Positions 1 to 6,949 of a stretch of DNA of 6,949 nucleotides are shown here, in pieces. Source of the stretch: an uncultured Candidatus Udaeobacter sp. (GTDB taxonomy: Bacteria; Verrucomicrobiota; Verrucomicrobiia; Chthoniobacterales; UBA10450). The stretch is from assembly GCA_955652715.1 (NCBI GenBank), contig CATPBS010000288.1, forward strand, positions 1 through 6,949. Reading direction: 5' to 3'. Position 1 is the stretch's first letter; each line of letters begins with the position of its first letter. The notes below the pieces were generated by a model. It searched no databases. It had not been told where the DNA came from and worked only from the letters and a program-made list of their open reading frames with translations. The position numbers and the translations under genes are program-made.

Positions 1-239
1 ACCAAAAAACGAAGAAGCCGGTTTAGCAGTCCATAATAGTACCTGTTACGCTTGATCCAGGTCTCGCGACGAGCAGCAATTTTGGCCAGATGATCCCGCG
101 TTCGCTCGCGCCTTTGCTCAAGCGCGGCTGGTCCCCAGTTCTCGGTATTTGGTTCGTGCTGGCTTAAAAGAGCGTCCACGCGGCCGCTATCATTTAATGG
201 CGAATTGACTGCCGCCGAGTGCGCTACAGAATTTTGCAC
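1..239 (-). CDS. Probable class I SAM-dependent methyltransferase, N-terminal fragment (runs off window)
   Basis: The frame is open to position 1, so only about 79 N-terminal residues are visible. It begins with a polar, probably flexible stretch rich in Ser, Asn and Ala. A basic helix follows (ALEQRRERTRDHLAKIAARR), then the segment RRETWIKRNRYYYGLLNRLL. From memory, that W-K-x-N-x-YYY-x-x-L pattern comes just before the SAM-binding loop (VLEIGCGTG type) in methyltransferases found next to DPM1-like glycosyltransferases. The SAM motif itself would lie beyond the window, so the function is inferred. I prefer the GTG at 237-239 because AAGGAGG lies five bases upstream. The alternative is the ATG at 252-254, which overlaps the glycosyltransferase stop as ATGA and adds five residues (MKEAV). 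Either way the gene is coupled to the glycosyltransferase, and its product is probably a cytoplasmic partner in sugar or lipid modification. Confidence 0.55.
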   Translation of the reverse strand, partial: MQNSVAHSAAVNSPLNDSGRVDALLSQHEPNTENWGPAALEQRRERTRDHLAKIAARRETWIKRNRYYYGLLNRLLRFL

Positions 240-244
240 AACAG

Positions 245-251
245 CCTCCTT
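245..251 (-). promoter_or_regulatory. Shine-Dalgarno sequence for the methyltransferase
   Basis: Read on the minus strand this is AAGGAGG, a perfect anti-16S match, followed by five bases (CTGTT) and then GTG at 239-237. It starts at the last base of the glycosyltransferase stop codon. It is the strongest ribosome-binding site in the window and decides the start in favour of GTG over the overlapping ATG at 254, which has only a badly spaced GGGAG next to it. Confidence 0.65.
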
Positions 252-949
252 CATACTCCCGGGCGCTCAAGGTTGTATTTGAAAATGGCATAAATCGCCC
301 TGACGCCGTCTTTCCAGTTGATCTTCTTGCCCTCCGCATAAGTGCGTCCGCTGTATGAGATCCCCACTTCGTAAATTCTGCAGCCCGTGCGCGCGAGTTT
401 AGCGATAATTTCCGGCTCAACGCCAAAACCATCTTCTTCTATCCGAATCGATTTGATAAGTGGAGCCTTAAAGGCTTTATAGCCCGTTTCGACATCGGTC
501 AGATTGATGTTGGTGAACATATTGGAGAGTAGCGTCAAAAATTTGTTGCCGACCATGTGCCAAAAGAAAAGGACGCGATGCGGTCGCCCGCTCATGAAAC
601 GGGAGCCAAGAACCGCGTCCGCTTTGCCTGACATGAGCGGCTCAAGAAGCGCAGGATAATCTTCGGGGCTATATTCGAGGTCTGCGTCCTGCACCAGAAT
701 GAAATCGCCAGTGGCAGCCGCGAACCCACTGCGCAAAGCCGCTCCCTTGCCGCGATTCACCGGATGATAAATAATTCGATCAACAAGCTGCGAAACCCTC
801 TCCTGCAGCACGGCCTGTGTCCCGTCTTCTGAGCAATCGTCCACCACAATGATCTCTCTGCTCTTTAAGGGTGCGTTGCAAACTGCATCGACGACCTTCT
901 CGATCGTGTCCTTTTCATTATAACAGGGGATTACGATTGAGACTTTCAT
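251..949 (-). CDS. Family 2 glycosyltransferase, DPM1 / polyprenyl-phosphate sugar transferase type
   Basis: This 232-residue protein is a single GT-A domain. It starts [12 protein letters not shown] (1-12), the usual nucleotide-binding first strand of GT2 enzymes. The second strand [13 protein letters not shown] (32-44) carries the conserved acidic pair. [10 protein letters not shown] (66-75) is the typical glycine-rich loop, and [11 protein letters not shown] (87-97) holds the DxD-type metal and nucleotide-sugar site (Asp88, Asp90). GSRF (115-118) and LTDVETGYK (150-158) are motifs of the dolichyl-phosphate mannose synthase-like branch. No membrane segment follows the catalytic domain, so it resembles the soluble DPM1 class. 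The family transfers a sugar from NDP- or GDP-sugar to a polyprenyl phosphate or other acceptor; the actual donor and acceptor cannot be read here. The frame stays open upstream into uvrA antisense, but homology begins exactly at the Met at 949. No good Shine-Dalgarno precedes it. The stop abuts the methyltransferase, so the two form one operon. Confidence 0.9.
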   Translation of the reverse strand: MKVSIVIPCYNEKDTIEKVVDAVCNAPLKSREIIVVDDCSEDGTQAVLQERVSQLVDRIIYHPVNRGKGAALRSGFAAATGDFILVQDADLEYSPEDYPALLEPLMSGKADAVLGSRFMSGRPHRVLFFWHMVGNKFLTLLSNMFTNINLTDVETGYKAFKAPLIKSIRIEEDGFGVEPEIIAKLARTGCRIYEVGISYSGRTYAEGKKINWKDGVRAIYAIFKYNLERPGV

Positions 950-1069
950 CTTCGCAACCCAAGCGGAAGTTCGCCGGGGCACGCACTCTGTCGTACGCTC
1001 GATAACGCAATTTCGCTGGAGAAAAGGAACGGCTGTGCTTGACTGATAGGTTCGACATCCGTCGTCAGA
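950..1069. promoter_or_regulatory. Divergent intergenic region between the glycosyltransferase and uvrA
   Basis: These 120 bases separate two genes read in opposite directions, so by position they should hold both promoters or overlapping ones. I cannot point to a convincing -35/-10 pair on either strand. A TTGACT at 1039-1044 has no reasonable -10 at the right distance. No CTGT-N8-ACAG or GAAC-N4-GTTC type LexA operator is visible, so SOS control of uvrA is not supported. The small inverted repeats CGTACG and CGAC-ATCC-GTCG (1053-1064) are too short to interpret. Neither gene has a clear Shine-Dalgarno at this edge. Confidence 0.4.
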
Positions 1070-4012
1070 ATGCCTGCGCAAGTTATCAAAATTAGTGGCG
1101 CCCGCCAGCACAATCTCAAGAACCTCCATGTGGAGATTCCGCGGGAGAAGTTGGTGGTCATAACCGGCCTCAGTGGCTCGGGGAAATCCTCGCTGGCTTT
1201 CGACACTCTTTATGCCGAAGGGCAACGCCGATACGTGGAGAGTCTCTCTGCTTATGCGCGGCAATTCCTCGATCAAATGGAAAAGCCAAATGTCGATTTT
1301 ATCGAAGGACTGTCTCCTGCGATTGCTATCGAGCAGCGCAGCGCCGGCGCTAACCCGAGGTCGACAATCGCGACCACCACTGAGATCTACGATTACCTGC
1401 GGGTCCTCTTTTCGGCTGTCGGTCAGCCGCACGATCCTCTCACCGGTCGGCCACTGAGCCGCCAAACGCCTCAGCAGATTGTCGACCAGATCCTTGCGTA
1501 CGAAGCCGGCTCCAAGATCATTGTGCTGGCGCCGCTGGTCGAGAATCAGCCAGGCCAATTCCGCGATGTTATCGAAAAGCTCAAACGCGAAGGATTCGTT
1601 CGCGCGCGAATTGATGGTCAGCTAATGGAGTTGGATCGCCCCGAGCCGATCCGGCTGAACAAGAACAGGCAGCATACGATTGAGGCGGTGGTTGACCGGC
1701 TGATCATTCGCGACGGAATTCGCGTGCGCCTAACAGATTCAATTGAGACTGCGCTCAAATTGGGCGGCAATCGCGTTGTAGTGTTGCGGGAAATTTCAAA
1801 GACCTCCGACGCCCAAGTCGGGCACCATTCGCGGGCAAGCGGCTCAACATTCGAGGCTGAACGTAACCAAATTTGGGAAGAACTGCGCTACTCGACGGAT
1901 TATGGAAACGCGGAGACGGGATTCACGTTAGGCGATCTAACTCCCAAACATTTTTCTTTTAACAGTCATCTCGGGGCATGCCCGGCTTGCCATGGGCTCG
2001 GCACGCAATTGGTCTGCGATCCAGATTTAATGATTTCCGACCCTGCTAGAACGCTGGCCAAAGGGGCAATCACGCCGTGGCGACGCGGAACGAAGCGGAT
2101 GCAGGCATACTACCGGCATCTGCAAAAGGCGCTGGTGAAACACTTTCACGTCGATGAGGACGTTCCCTTTAACGATTTGCCAGAGCGATTTAAACAAGCG
2201 CTCTACTTCGGCACCGATGGAACGCCGATTGAAATGAATTTCAGCGATAATGGAGGAGAGAAAGTGGCGAAACCATTCGAGGGATTGGTGCCGCAGATGC
2301 AGCGACTTTACGAGCAAACGCAAAGCGAATTCACTCGTAACCGCATTCGCTCGTTCATGACGCGCGAGCCGTGCAAGGTCTGTAATGGAGCAAGGCTCAA
2401 ACCGGAAATTCTTGCTGTTACGATAAAAGGTGGAAACGCATGTGAACTGAACATTCACCAATTCAGTGAATTGACGATCGAAGGAGCCACGCGGTTTATC
2501 GCAGATCTCGACCTGACCGCGCACCAACAAGCCATTGTGACGGACGTGGTGCGTGAAATTCAATCACGCTTGCAATTCCTCGTTGAAGTCGGGCTCGGTT
2601 ATCTCACGCTCAATCGCCAGAGTGGAACACTGTCCGGCGGCGAAGCACAACGGATTCGATTAGCGACACAGATCGGCTCCGGCCTTGCGGGCGTGCTTTA
2701 CATTTTAGATGAACCAAGCATTGGGTTGCATCAGCGCGACAATGGGCGCTTGCTGGGCACGTTGCGTCGTCTCCGTGATCTCGGCAATTCTGTTATTGTG
2801 GTTGAGCACGATGAAGAAACAATCCGGGCCGCCGATCACATTATCGATCTTGGTCCGGGTGCAGGCCCGCGTGGGGGCAAAATCGTGGCGGAAGGGAAAC
2901 TCAGCGACATCGTCTCTGCGAAGAATTCTTTAACTGGGGATTATCTTTCCGGCCGCGCGCGAATTCCCGTTCCCAGGCAGCGCGTTAAACCCCGAGCTGG
3001 CAACCAGTCCGAAGGTTGGTTAACGCTGGTCGGGGCGACGGAGAATAACTTGAAAAACATTACGGTCTCTTTTCCGCTCGGCTGTTTGACTTGCGTCACT
3101 GGTGTCTCGGGCAGCGGCAAGTCCACTCTCGTGGACGACATTCTACGGCGTGCGTTGTTTCGACGTTTTTACAATGCCAAAGAGAAACCGGGCACACATC
3201 GGGCGCTTCGCGGAGTGGAACAAATCGACAAGGCGATTGTGATTGACCAAAGTGCGATCGGGCGGACGCCGCGCTCAAACCCCGTCACCTACACCGGTGC
3301 GTTCACACCAATCCGCGAGCTATTCAGCCAATTGCCTGCGGCACGCGTGCGCGGCTATGATGCCGGGCGTTTCAGTTTCAATGTTAAAGGGGGCCGCTGC
3401 GAAAACTGCGAAGGCGGCGGACTAATTAAGATCGAGATGCACTTTCTGCCGGACGTGTATGTCGAGTGCGAAGTGTGTCGTGGCAAGCGGTACAACCGTG
3501 AGACACTCGAGATCACTTACAAAGGCAAACATATTGCCGATGTTCTCGACCTGACGGTGGATGAGGCAGCGCGGTTTTTCCGCAATGTGCCCAGCATTTC
3601 AGAAAAGTTAGATTCATTGCTGGATGTAGGTCTCGGTTACCTGCGACTCGGACAAGCCGGAACAACTCTATCCGGTGGGGAAGCCCAGCGCGTAAAACTC
3701 GCCACAGAGCTTGCGAAAAGGGCGACTGGGCGCACCCTTTACATTCTCGACGAGCCGACAACCGGATTGCATTTCGCCGACATTGAGAAACTGCTGCAAG
3801 TGCTGATGAAGCTGCGTAACGCGGGTAATACCGTGATTGTGATTGAGCACAATCTGGAGATGATCAAGTCCGCCGACTGGATAATCGATTTAGGACCCGA
3901 AGGTGGTGAAGATGGCGGCGATCTCGTCGGAACCGGTCCGCCGGAGGAGATCGCAGCTCTTACCGGTAGTCATACGGGGCGATACTTGGGGCCAATGCTG
4001 GAGAAGAGATGA
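1070..4012 (+). CDS. uvrA: Excinuclease ABC subunit A (UvrA), DNA damage-recognition ATPase
   Basis: UvrA dimers find bulky DNA lesions, load UvrB and start nucleotide excision repair in the cytoplasm. The protein has 980 residues against about 940 in E. coli. ATPase half I has Walker [10 protein letters not shown] (33-41, Lys39), signature [12 protein letters not shown] (from 521) and Walker [12 protein letters not shown] (from 543). Half II has Walker [10 protein letters not shown] (678-686), signature [12 protein letters not shown] (from 867) and Walker [12 protein letters not shown] (from 890). The second zinc finger is intact, with Cys777, 780, 800 and 803 (C-x2-C-x19-C-x2-C). The first is half lost: Cys304 and Cys307 remain, but the upstream pair is replaced by NAET (280-283). 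A further CxxC is at 435/438. Some of the extra length lies around residues 245-276, just before this finger. An in-frame TGA at 1040 and no other ATG, GTG or TTG after it fix the start at 1070, which lacks a clear Shine-Dalgarno. The stop overlaps the next gene by four bases. Confidence 0.98.
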   Translation: MPAQVIKISGARQHNLKNLHVEIPREKLVVITGLSGSGKSSLAFDTLYAEGQRRYVESLSAYARQFLDQMEKPNVDFIEGLSPAIAIEQRSAGANPRSTIATTTEIYDYLRVLFSAVGQPHDPLTGRPLSRQTPQQIVDQILAYEAGSKIIVLAPLVENQPGQFRDVIEKLKREGFVRARIDGQLMELDRPEPIRLNKNRQHTIEAVVDRLIIRDGIRVRLTDSIETALKLGGNRVVVLREISKTSDAQVGHHSRASGSTFEAERNQIWEELRYSTDYGNAETGFTLGDLTPKHFSFNSHLGACPACHGLGTQLVCDPDLMISDPARTLAKGAITPWRRGTKRMQAYYRHLQKALVKHFHVDEDVPFNDLPERFKQALYFGTDGTPIEMNFSDNGGEKVAKPFEGLVPQMQRLYEQTQSEFTRNRIRSFMTREPCKVCNGARLKPEILAVTIKGGNACELNIHQFSELTIEGATRFIADLDLTAHQQAIVTDVVREIQSRLQFLVEVGLGYLTLNRQSGTLSGGEAQRIRLATQIGSGLAGVLYILDEPSIGLHQRDNGRLLGTLRRLRDLGNSVIVVEHDEETIRAADHIIDLGPGAGPRGGKIVAEGKLSDIVSAKNSLTGDYLSGRARIPVPRQRVKPRAGNQSEGWLTLVGATENNLKNITVSFPLGCLTCVTGVSGSGKSTLVDDILRRALFRRFYNAKEKPGTHRALRGVEQIDKAIVIDQSAIGRTPRSNPVTYTGAFTPIRELFSQLPAARVRGYDAGRFSFNVKGGRCENCEGGGLIKIEMHFLPDVYVECEVCRGKRYNRETLEITYKGKHIADVLDLTVDEAARFFRNVPSISEKLDSLLDVGLGYLRLGQAGTTLSGGEAQRVKLATELAKRATGRTLYILDEPTTGLHFADIEKLLQVLMKLRNAGNTVIVIEHNLEMIKSADWIIDLGPEGGEDGGDLVGTGPPEEIAALTGSHTGRYLGPMLEKR
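4000..4003 (+). promoter_or_regulatory. Ribosome-binding site of the TPR gene, inside the uvrA 3' end
   Basis: GGAG lies five bases before the ATG at 4009, embedded in the last codons of uvrA. Together with the ATGA stop/start overlap at 4009-4012 this supports the chosen start and suggests that translation of the TPR gene is coupled to that of uvrA. Confidence 0.6.
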
Positions 4013-6462
4013 GCCTAAGGCAAATAGGACTCACGTGTCTCCTCAGTATAATCGCGCAATTCGCCCGTGCGGACATTTCCGCTGAGATCGCTGAAGCAAG
4101 CGCGCCCCTAACAGAGGGCCTTCCGGAAGTGGCTGTGGCGCGGTTGCAAGCGTTGCTGAACAAAGATCTGGCCGACACCGAATGGCGCGTTGTCGCCGAG
4201 AAACTTGCCGAAGCCCAAGTGGCTGCAAGAGAGCCGGAGGCCACTCTGGTTTTGTTGGCAGACGCCCGACTGCGCGAACTTCCATGGGCAAAATTCTGGC
4301 GTGCTCAAGCCTTGGCCAACTTGAACCGATGGGCTGACGCCCTGCCGCTGTATGAGGAATTGACAACGCACCAAGATTCTCAGTTTCGTGGAGCAGCTAT
4401 CTTTGGCTCAGCGGAGATGCTTCGCGAGTTAGGAAGGCGGGAAGAAGCTTTGAGAAAGCTTAAACTTCTGTTTCATGACAAAGAATGGGTTACCCGAGCG
4501 CAATTACGAGCGGCCGAACTGTACATTGAAATGGCCGATGCTCCTAATGCGCGGCGCTTGCTGGCAGAAATGCGACCGACATTGGTGGCGGAAAGGAGAG
4601 AACGCCGCGTGTTACGCGGGCGCCTGGAGCTGATCTTGCAGCGGCCCGAGAGAGCAATCGGCATATTTCAAGCGCTTCTGAAAAGGCCGGAGGGAGCGGC
4701 TCATGCCACGCTAATCGCGGCACTCTTTGGCATAGCCGAAGCGCATCTGCAACTAAGAACACCAGAAGCAGGAGATGATTTTATCGAGCAATTTATCGAC
4801 CGTCATCCGGCAGACCCGGACCTGCCTCTTCTCTTTGCAAAATTGGATGAGCTATATAGCGCGGAGCACAAACCGTCGCGCAACGAACTGGAGAAATGGG
4901 TGCGCAGGCCAGAACAGCCGCGGCGAACCTTCGCGCGATGGTATCTTGGTCGGCTGGAAGTTCGCGCCGGGCGCAGGGAGCGAGCCCGGCAATTGTTTTC
5001 CGATCTACAACACACCAGCATCAAATCCCCGGCAATCGCACAGGCTTTTCTTGAGTTTGCTCAATTTGAAATGAATGGCCGGGATTTCGGTGCGGCGATT
5101 GCGATTTTGGGTGATGCGCGTCTGCTGCATCCCGAGCCGGCCTTGCTGGCTCGGATCGATTTTTTGTCCGCGCAAGCGAATTATCTGGCCAAGCGATTTG
5201 ACACAGCAACCGCGGCCTTTGAACAAATCGCGCATTCCAATTCGCCCTGGACAAAAGTTGCCCTGCTTAATGCGTCCATTGGCTGGCTACAACTTGGCAA
5301 TCACGCTCGTTTCCTGGCTGACTACGATGAGCTGGAGAAGCAGGGCGGCGACGAAGAGGCGGGCGCCAATTTACGATTGGAGGAAGCTTTGATGCAGGCG
5401 GCAAAAGGCGACAAAAAAGCAGCGGCATCGTTGCACCAGTTCATTCGTGATTTTCCTAAGAATCCCCGCGTCTCGGAAGCCTGGGTTGGCCTTGCGGAGC
5501 TGGCCTTTCACTCCTCGCCGCCGCGCCTGGATGAAGCACGTAAAAATCTGGCTCGTGCAGCGGAGTCGAGGCCAACCGCAGCGGCCACAGAGCGCGCCGA
5601 TTATCTCAGGATCTGGGTGGAAGAAGCAGCGGGTGGAAACGAGACGAAAGTCATTGAGCTTGCGAAGAAATTTCTGGAGCAGCATGCCCTCTCACCGTTC
5701 GCCCCGGAAGTTCGAATGAAATTAGCGGAGCTTTATTACGGTCGCCAAGATTTCGCAAACGCGCAGACGCAGTTCGAAATGATCGCGCAACAGAATCCCG
5801 ACGACTCTCTCGCGGAAAGGGCACTTTTTTTCGCGGCAGAGTCGGCCATGTCAAGCATGGGCGAGCACTCACTGGACCGGGCGATTGTTCTGTTTGATCA
5901 GGTCGTGCAGAAAAACGGCGGCCTGCGGTGGGCAGCGCGCAATCAACAAGCCGTGATTGAGCGCAAGCTTGGCAAATCCAAGGATGCTCTCGCCCTGTAC
6001 GATGAAGTACTAAAGAGCAACGCTGCCTTGTCCGACAAACGCGAGGCGCTTTGCGGGAAAGGCGACATTTTCTTCGAGGAGGGCGCAAGCGACCCGAATA
6101 ATTACCAGCGCGCGATTGAAACGTACGACCAATTGGCCTCCGATACCAGCGACCCGACTGACTGGCGTAACCAGGCGCTCTTCAAAAAGGGATTGTGCCT
6201 GGAAAAGAAAAACGATCGAGTCGGCGCCCTTGCGACGTTTTACAAGATATTGGAGGACCAGGCGCGCCCGGATCAGCGGCGCGAACTGTTCTGGTATTAC
6301 AAAGCTGGATTTAACGCTGGCCGATTGTTGGAGGAGGATTCAAAGTGGGAATCTGCCGCTGCTATCTATGATAAGCTCGCTGCGGCCGGAGGCAGCCGAA
6401 GCGAAGAAGCAAAAGCGCGTCTTAACAATCTTCGCTTGGAACATTTTCTTTGGACGGACTGA
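4009..6462 (+). CDS. Exported tetratricopeptide-repeat (TPR) protein
   Basis: This 817-residue protein begins with a Sec signal peptide: Arg4, a hydrophobic core at about 6-18 and a likely cleavage after ARA at residue 21 (ARA|D). Cys10 is not in a lipobox, and no later membrane segment is seen, so the mature protein is probably soluble in the periplasm. The rest is almost entirely paired helices of TPR type. The clearest repeats are near 93-120, 127-156, 385-408, 566-598, 603-636, 640-668, 678-712, 719-750 and 762-793, with the usual small residue, Tyr/Phe and Ala pattern (for example YYGRQDFANAQTQFEMIAQ). The middle (about 190-380) is more diverged. There is no enzymatic motif, so a scaffold or protein-binding role is the most that can be said. 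TPR proteins of this kind often assist envelope assembly, but nothing here identifies a partner. The gene is coupled to uvrA, and a change of function with that gene is not implied. Confidence 0.85.
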   Translation: MSLRQIGLTCLLSIIAQFARADISAEIAEASAPLTEGLPEVAVARLQALLNKDLADTEWRVVAEKLAEAQVAAREPEATLVLLADARLRELPWAKFWRAQALANLNRWADALPLYEELTTHQDSQFRGAAIFGSAEMLRELGRREEALRKLKLLFHDKEWVTRAQLRAAELYIEMADAPNARRLLAEMRPTLVAERRERRVLRGRLELILQRPERAIGIFQALLKRPEGAAHATLIAALFGIAEAHLQLRTPEAGDDFIEQFIDRHPADPDLPLLFAKLDELYSAEHKPSRNELEKWVRRPEQPRRTFARWYLGRLEVRAGRRERARQLFSDLQHTSIKSPAIAQAFLEFAQFEMNGRDFGAAIAILGDARLLHPEPALLARIDFLSAQANYLAKRFDTATAAFEQIAHSNSPWTKVALLNASIGWLQLGNHARFLADYDELEKQGGDEEAGANLRLEEALMQAAKGDKKAAASLHQFIRDFPKNPRVSEAWVGLAELAFHSSPPRLDEARKNLARAAESRPTAAATERADYLRIWVEEAAGGNETKVIELAKKFLEQHALSPFAPEVRMKLAELYYGRQDFANAQTQFEMIAQQNPDDSLAERALFFAAESAMSSMGEHSLDRAIVLFDQVVQKNGGLRWAARNQQAVIERKLGKSKDALALYDEVLKSNAALSDKREALCGKGDIFFEEGASDPNNYQRAIETYDQLASDTSDPTDWRNQALFKKGLCLEKKNDRVGALATFYKILEDQARPDQRRELFWYYKAGFNAGRLLEEDSKWESAAAIYDKLAAAGGSRSEEAKARLNNLRLEHFLWTD

Positions 6463-6484
6463 TCTGCGATGGCTGAAAGTGTCG

Positions 6485-6502
6485 GGCTTTTGGCCTAAAG
6501 CC
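6485..6502 (+). other. Small hairpin after the TPR gene
   Basis: GGCTTT (6485-6490) pairs with AAAGCC (6497-6502) around a six-base loop, 22 bases after the TPR stop. It has no following T run, so it is not a canonical intrinsic terminator. It could slow exonucleases or be chance. The rest of the 87-base gap up to the next start shows no clear promoter. Confidence 0.3.
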
Positions 6503-6549
6503 GCTTCGAATAAGCTTGCAAGAATTCGGGACGGGATCACAATCACGAT

Positions 6550-6828
6550 ATGAAAACAGTCAGAAGACTCAGTCGCGTGTGCGGCTGGTCGGTCCAATGT
6601 GCAAGCGTGGCGCTAGCAATCGCGTTTTGCACATCGGCATTTGCTGCTGATCCGAGCAATAAGGTAGCGCTGCCGGCAAAACAACAGGCGCCTACCAAGG
6701 CCGTTAAGAAAATGTGCCTGGTTGTAACCGGAACCTCGGCTATTCCACAGCCTTGCGAGCGGCTCGCTGCAATTCCGACCACTGCTAACCCGATGCTCAT
6801 TCTCGGGCACACGCGGACGAGGCAATAA
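6550..6828 (+). CDS. Small probable secreted protein of unknown function
   Basis: The 92-residue product has the three parts of a Sec signal peptide: a basic start (MKTVRRLSR), a hydrophobic core at about 18-31 and a good cleavage site SAFA|AD after residue 32. The mature part is only about 60 residues. It has a Lys/Pro/Gln-rich linker (38-54) followed by a compact segment from Met55 to Gly86 with two cysteines (Cys56, Cys69) that could form a disulfide once exported. The segment includes two IP motifs, AIPQPCERL and AIPTTANPM. I do not recognise a family. The start at 6550 is the only one that gives the signal peptide, but the Shine-Dalgarno is poor (GGGA too far upstream). It lies 87 bases after the TPR gene on the same strand and may be read from it or from its own promoter. 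The frame on the opposite strand is also open, so the call rests mainly on the signal peptide. Confidence 0.6.
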   Translation: MKTVRRLSRVCGWSVQCASVALAIAFCTSAFAADPSNKVALPAKQQAPTKAVKKMCLVVTGTSAIPQPCERLAAIPTTANPMLILGHTRTRQ

Positions 6829-6860
6829 GGTTTAGGGCAAGACTTACTTGTCGAAAGGGA

Positions 6861-6883
6861 GCGCTGACCGGCCCCGGCAGCGC
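6861..6883. terminator. GC-rich hairpin, possible weak terminator
   Basis: GCGCTG (6861-6866) pairs with CAGCGC (6878-6883). After a one-base bulge (A6867), CCG pairs with CGG around the loop GCCC, giving a nine-pair stem. It begins 32 bases after the stop of the small secreted protein. On the plus strand the following bases GGGAGTGGGTTTACGTTTT contain T runs, but not directly after the stem. On the minus strand TCCCTTT follows. It may end transcription from the left, or from both sides if a gene enters from the right. Confidence 0.4.
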
Positions 6884-6901
6884 GGGAGTGGGTTTACGTT
6901 T

Positions 6902-6949
6902 TCAGCGCCAAGCCATCAGTCTCCGCAGCCGCGCGCCAACTTTTTCAAC
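6902..6949 (-). other. Possible C-terminal tail of a minus-strand gene entering from the right
   Basis: Read on the minus strand from the window end, one frame gives VEKVGARLRRLMAWR and then TGA at 6904-6902. A short Arg-rich helix ending in a stop looks like a natural C-terminus, and it would make the hairpin at 6861-6883 lie between convergent genes. Fifteen residues are too few to prove coding, and two plus-strand frames are also open to the end, so this is tentative. Confidence 0.2.

Noticed and set aside
1039..1044. TTGACT as a -35 box for uvrA.
   Set aside because: At 16-18 bases downstream there is only CG-rich sequence (GTCGTCAG) just before the start codon, with no -10-like hexamer.
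950..1069. A LexA/SOS operator upstream of uvrA.
   Set aside because: I looked for CTGT-N8-ACAG and GAAC-N4-GTTC forms and saw neither. A lineage-specific operator cannot be excluded by eye.
950..1558. The glycosyltransferase frame stays open for 203 more codons upstream, into the antisense of uvrA.
   Set aside because: Glycosyltransferase similarity begins exactly at MKVSIVIP (949). The extension is Arg-rich, lacks any domain and overlaps the highly conserved start of uvrA.
2027..2563. A 178-codon open frame on the minus strand.
   Set aside because: It lies wholly inside uvrA, has no recognisable motif and its composition fits an antisense shadow.
4027..4041. Cys10 of the TPR protein as a lipoprotein attachment site.
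   Set aside because: The residues before it (G-L-T) do not fit a lipobox, and the hydrophobic core lies after the cysteine rather than before it. The ARA|D site at 21 fits signal peptidase I better.
5651..6088. A 145-codon minus-strand frame, and a similar-length plus-strand frame at 6116-6553.
   Set aside because: Both overlap the TPR gene in other frames. They are rich in Arg, Ser and Pro, as expected for shadows in GC-rich coding DNA, and have no motif.
6543..6812. An 89-codon minus-strand frame opposite the small secreted protein, with a hydrophobic stretch.
   Set aside because: The hydrophobic part is internal and arises opposite the Ala-rich signal peptide. The plus-strand frame has a properly ordered signal peptide and cleavage site and follows the direction of its neighbour.

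Overview
The window looks like ordinary chromosomal DNA from a free-living bacterium. GC is a little over half by eye, genes are tightly packed, and the ribosome-binding sites are uneven: some strong, some absent. The long secreted TPR protein, the style of UvrA and the weak Shine-Dalgarno sequences remind me of soil Verrucomicrobiota. That assignment is an impression from memory, not something the sequence proves. I see no mobile element, CRISPR array, tRNA, rRNA or phage gene.

Layout: (1) On the minus strand, positions 949 to 1 hold a two-gene unit. A small DPM1-like family 2 glycosyltransferase comes first, followed directly by the N-terminal part of a probable SAM-dependent methyltransferase that leaves the window at position 1. 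(2) A 120-base divergent gap (950-1069) presumably holds promoters for both directions, but I could not find a convincing one. (3) On the plus strand, uvrA (980 aa, nucleotide excision repair) runs from 1070 to 4012. It overlaps by four bases an 817-residue exported TPR-repeat protein (4009-6462). (4) After an 87-base gap comes a small probable secreted protein of 92 residues (6550-6828). (5) The last 121 bases hold a strong hairpin and possibly the C-terminal tail of a minus-strand gene entering from the right.

Functionally, uvrA is the only gene whose role is certain. The glycosyltransferase and methyltransferase probably act together on a cell-surface or lipid-linked sugar, since they are translationally coupled. 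The TPR protein has a clean signal peptide and is probably periplasmic, so its coupling to a cytoplasmic DNA repair ATPase is more likely shared expression than shared function. The points most worth a second look are the loss of the first CxxC pair of UvrA's first zinc finger, the uvrA/TPR coupling, the start-codon choice of the methyltransferase, and the small secreted protein. I do not see evidence for a new multi-gene system.
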